Assembly: GCF_008329525.1 (NCBI RefSeq)
Contig: NZ_NPKQ01000003.1
Location: 124,001-188,000, forward strand
From: Tardiphaga sp. P9-11
GTDB taxonomy: Bacteria > Pseudomonadota > Alphaproteobacteria > Rhizobiales > Xanthobacteraceae
Length of the DNA: 64,000 bases
Direction: 5' to 3'
Shown here: piece after piece, positions 63,053 through 64,000 of the stretch
Layout: each line of letters begins with the position of its first letter
Position numbering within the stretch: position 1 is the stretch's first letter
Notes under the pieces: model-generated
Told to the model about the DNA's origin: nothing
Database searches by the model: none
What the model saw: the letters and a program-made list of their open reading frames with translations, nothing else
Position numbers and translations under genes: made by a program

Positions 63053-63736
63053 TCAGATTATCTTTTTGCGGCGCGCCGGTCTGGTGTCGTCATCCGCCGG
63101 TACGGACGTCTCCGGAGCGCGCGGCTGCAGATAGCGCTGCAGAGCGATGGCGCGTTCGCTGGATTCGACGAGGCGCTCGACACTGCCGAGCAATTGATGA
63201 AATTCGTCTGCGCTGAGGCAATCGAACTGCACGTCATTGACCTGACGCTGGGTCGGGTTGAGGCTCGCCAGCAGTGCATCGCCGGCCTGTGTCACGGTGA
63301 GACGCAAGCGCCTGCGATCCGCGGGATCGACCAGCTTGTCGAGCAGGCCCATCTGCTGCAGCTTGTTGGATACGGTGGTGATGAAGGCACCGCTGAGATG
63401 CAGATGCGCTGCGAGTTCGCGCACGCTGACGTGATCCTCGGCAGCCAGATATTTCACCGAGATCAGCACGGTGTATTCGATCCCCGCGAGGCCGATGGCG
63501 GCGGCATGCCCCTCGCGCACGGTCTCGTGTCGCGCGAGAAAGGCCAGCAATGTGTGCACGAGTTGCCGAAATGCGTGGTCGGAGCCATCGACCAGCAACG
63601 CCTTGCGCGATGTGGTGAGCGCCGGCGCCGGAAGCTTTGCCTTGATCGCGGTTTTGGCACCCGTCTTCACCGCGGCCTTTTCGGATTTGCGCAGTGCCGG
63701 CGTCTTGGAGAGCGGCGCAACCTTGGAACGAGACAT
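63053..63736 (-). CDS. MarR family transcriptional regulator with a lysine/alanine-rich N-terminal extension
   Basis: Regulator of 227 residues by the ATG at 63736, which has GGGAAG upstream; an in-frame ATG at 63805 adds 23 residues but has a ribosome site too close to it. The first ~45 residues are K/A/P-rich (SEKAAVKTGAKTAIKAKLPAP). The winged helix is in SVRELAAHLHLSGAFITTVSNKLQQMGLLDKLVDPADRRRLRLTVTQAG. It is upstream of the HlyD and MFS genes on the same strand, as in emrRAB, and probably represses them until an inducer binds. Confidence 0.85.
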   Translation of the reverse strand: MSRSKVAPLSKTPALRKSEKAAVKTGAKTAIKAKLPAPALTTSRKALLVDGSDHAFRQLVHTLLAFLARHETVREGHAAAIGLAGIEYTVLISVKYLAAEDHVSVRELAAHLHLSGAFITTVSNKLQQMGLLDKLVDPADRRRLRLTVTQAGDALLASLNPTQRQVNDVQFDCLSADEFHQLLGSVERLVESSERAIALQRYLQPRAPETSVPADDDTRPARRKKII

Positions 63737-63880
63737 ACCGCTTCCCAGTGAACGATCCGCGACAGGATTGGCTGGCGCCCCCTGCTTCGTCAAGCGATTC
63801 TGCATACCTTCTAAACGAAGCTATTGATCAAATGCATTTACTGCGTCAGGATCGGCGCCAAATTCTGACGGGAGAACATC
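63737..63880. promoter_or_regulatory. Divergent promoter region between the MarR gene and the DUF1185 gene
   Basis: A 10 bp palindrome AAATGCATTT (63830-63839) lies within an AT-rich stretch that also has TTGATCAA just before it, a plausible MarR operator region. GGGAGA five bases before 63881 serves the downstream gene. The operator call is from position only. Confidence 0.35.
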
Positions 63881-64000
63881 ATGAAACTCGATATCAGGCG
63901 CCTGCTCTGTTTCACCGACCACAAGGAAGTTGAAGCAGGTCACCGGCACGACCAGCCGCTGCGCCGCGTCGCCGCCGTCGCCATCGTCGCCAATCCCTAT
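63881..64000 (+). CDS. Amino acid synthesis family protein (DUF1185), 5' part
   Basis: The first 40 residues of a gene cut by the right edge. KLDIRRLLCFTDHKEVEAGH followed by RRVAAVAIVANPY matches the N-terminal pattern of the amino acid synthesis / DUF1185 family (PF06684), where the conserved RxxAVAVIxNPY strand precedes the rest of the domain. GGGAGA lies five bases before the ATG. It is divergent from the MarR gene. Family function is not well defined; the assignment rests on this short segment. Confidence 0.65.
   Translation, partial: MKLDIRRLLCFTDHKEVEAGHRHDQPLRRVAAVAIVANPY

Noticed and set aside
1-64000. tRNA, rRNA, CRISPR, insertion sequence or prophage signatures
   Set aside because: No cloverleaf arms, no repeat-spacer arrays, no transposase or integrase motifs and no phage structural genes were seen by eye on either strand.

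Overview
The window is GC-rich, densely coded alphaproteobacterial chromosome. The closest fit is Hyphomicrobiales, family Nitrobacteraceae (Bradyrhizobium, Rhodopseudomonas, Afipia, Tardiphaga and relatives). This rests on gene content (several Liv-type and peptide-type ABC importers, many aldehyde dehydrogenases, CoA ligases and FCD-type GntR regulators), on intergenic palindromes of a kind I associate with this family, and on a FixK-type box in front of hemN. No rRNA, tRNA, insertion sequence, phage or CRISPR array was seen. The assignment is inference; no database was searched.

Layout. (1) 1-4989: a Liv-type ABC importer on the minus strand (binding protein, LivH, and a LivM that runs off the left edge and may be fused to LivG), with a divergent FCD/GntR regulator and a short-chain dehydrogenase. 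(2) 5017-16706: one long minus-strand gene run encoding a complete Dpp/Opp-type importer (two ATPases, binding protein, two permeases) followed by an acyl-CoA ligase, a single-chain biotin-dependent acyl-CoA carboxylase and a MaoC/hot-dog protein. A divergent GntR regulator at 17064 has a perfect palindrome in its promoter region. The run reads as an uptake, CoA-activation, carboxylation and hydration module for an unknown acid. (3) 17865-21290: a gene-poor stretch with hemN (FixK-type box upstream), the 3' remnant of an arylsulfatase gene and a 59-residue protein gene.

(4) 21291-34851: three aldehyde dehydrogenases, an aldo/keto reductase, an SDR, a glutamine amidotransferase, a CoA ligase, an orphan Liv-type binding protein, a nitronate monooxygenase, a ModE/PBP-like regulator and a LysR regulator. 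A ModE-box-like palindrome overlaps the predicted amidotransferase promoter. (5) 35073-44819: an epimerase, an SDR and a flavoprotein monooxygenase, then a second peptide-type ABC importer and an orphan TctC-type binding protein. (6) 44869-54382: a third peptide-type importer with three consecutive 528-residue binding-protein paralogues, preceded by a 2-hydroxyacid dehydrogenase and a divergent AraC regulator.

(7) 55521-59493: two coupled small proteins, a ThDP enzyme, an L,D-transpeptidase and a DUF2927 protein. (8) 59494-60209: a gene-free stretch with a strongly nested hairpin element ending in six T residues, a candidate structured RNA. (9) 60210-64000: a MarR-HlyD-MFS (EmrRAB-like) efflux cluster and the start of a divergent DUF1185 gene.

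Overall this is a catabolic and transport island: repeated units of importer, CoA activation or oxidoreductase, and local one-component regulator. All three peptide-type ABC operons carry a GC-rich hairpin just downstream of a binding-protein gene, which suggests differential expression of binding protein over permease. The least explained signals are the structured element at 59674-59800, the ModE-like regulator with its palindrome, and the transporter-carboxylase operon.
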